This document shows positions 4,964 through 5,056 of a DNA stretch of 5,056 nt, one piece after another; the stretch's first letter is position 1, and each line of letters begins with the position of its first letter. Origin of the DNA: Candidatus Competibacteraceae bacterium (GTDB taxonomy: Bacteria > Pseudomonadota > Gammaproteobacteria > Competibacterales > Competibacteraceae); NCBI GenBank assembly GCA_003527885.1, contig DPWB01000068.1, positions 1-5,056 of the forward strand. Reading direction: 5' to 3'. Under the pieces are notes generated by a model, which saw only the letters and a program-made list of their open reading frames with translations, was not told where the DNA came from and searched no databases. Position numbers and translations under genes: made by a program.

Positions 4964-5056
4964 CTGTCTCTTATACACATCTGACGCTGCCGACGAGCGA
5001 TCTAGTGTAGATCTCGGTGGTCGCCGTATCATTAAAAAAAAACAAAGCAGCCGGCA
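4964..5056. other. Illumina Nextera adapter read-through (not genomic)
   Basis: 4964-4982 is CTGTCTCTTATACACATCT, the Nextera mosaic end. 4983-4996 is GACGCTGCCGACGA, the complement of the read-1 adapter. 4997-5004 is GCGATCTA, the complement of the i5 index TAGATCGC. 5005-5033 is the complement of the complete 29-base P5 sequence. Then come nine A (5034-5042) and 14 bases of likely noise. The genomic sequence therefore ends at 4963. Confidence 0.98.

Noticed and set aside
4964..4982. Mosaic end of a Tn5-like transposon, suggesting a natural insertion
   Set aside because: It is followed without break by the Nextera read-1 adapter, an 8-base index and P5, so it is library sequence and not a mobile element.

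Overview
The window looks like the end of a metagenomic or draft contig from a GC-rich gammaproteobacterium. The support is a one-piece tmRNA with an ANDDSYALAA tag close to the enterobacterial ANDENYALAA, the smpB-ssrA gene order, and a YccA-type BI-1 membrane protein. The genus cannot be read from the sequence.

Layout. From left to right on the + strand: the C-terminal two thirds of smpB (cut by the window edge), a complete ssrA (tmRNA, 374-741) with its own promoter-like element and a strong intrinsic terminator, an AT-rich leader, and a yccA-like seven-helix membrane protein gene (1101-1784) closed by a second strong terminator. SmpB and tmRNA form the trans-translation system that rescues stalled ribosomes. 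YccA-like proteins are clients or modulators of the FtsH protease, which also degrades tmRNA-tagged proteins, so the left half may be a small protein-quality-control neighbourhood (inference).

The right half is read on the - strand, from the right end inward: a rhodanese-like gene that has lost its 5' end, a CHAD-domain gene 29 bases behind it, then a MmgE/PrpD-family gene with its own GTG start, good ribosome binding site and promoter-like box. The last gene is followed by an AT-rich stretch (about 2100-2215) and a compact structured element at 2011-2097.

The most interesting item is that structured element. Read on the - strand it has the architecture of a small regulatory RNA of about 87 nt. 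It has an extended -10 box placed so that transcription would begin at the foot of an 11-bp hairpin. The hairpin carries a C/U-rich 16-nt loop, and is followed by a linker with a CCUCCUUU anti-Shine-Dalgarno run and a perfect 8-bp terminator hairpin with eight U. It could be an independent sRNA or the processed 3' UTR of the MmgE/PrpD mRNA. I do not recognise it as a known family.

The last 93 bases (4964-5056) are not genomic. They are an Illumina Nextera read-through: mosaic end, read-1 adapter, an 8-base i5 index, P5, then poly-A and noise. Any annotation of the rhodanese gene that starts MCIRDR, and any + strand ORF ending SYTHLTLPTSDLV, is an adapter artefact. Apart from the sRNA candidate, the gene content is ordinary, and I see no mobile element, CRISPR array or defence system.
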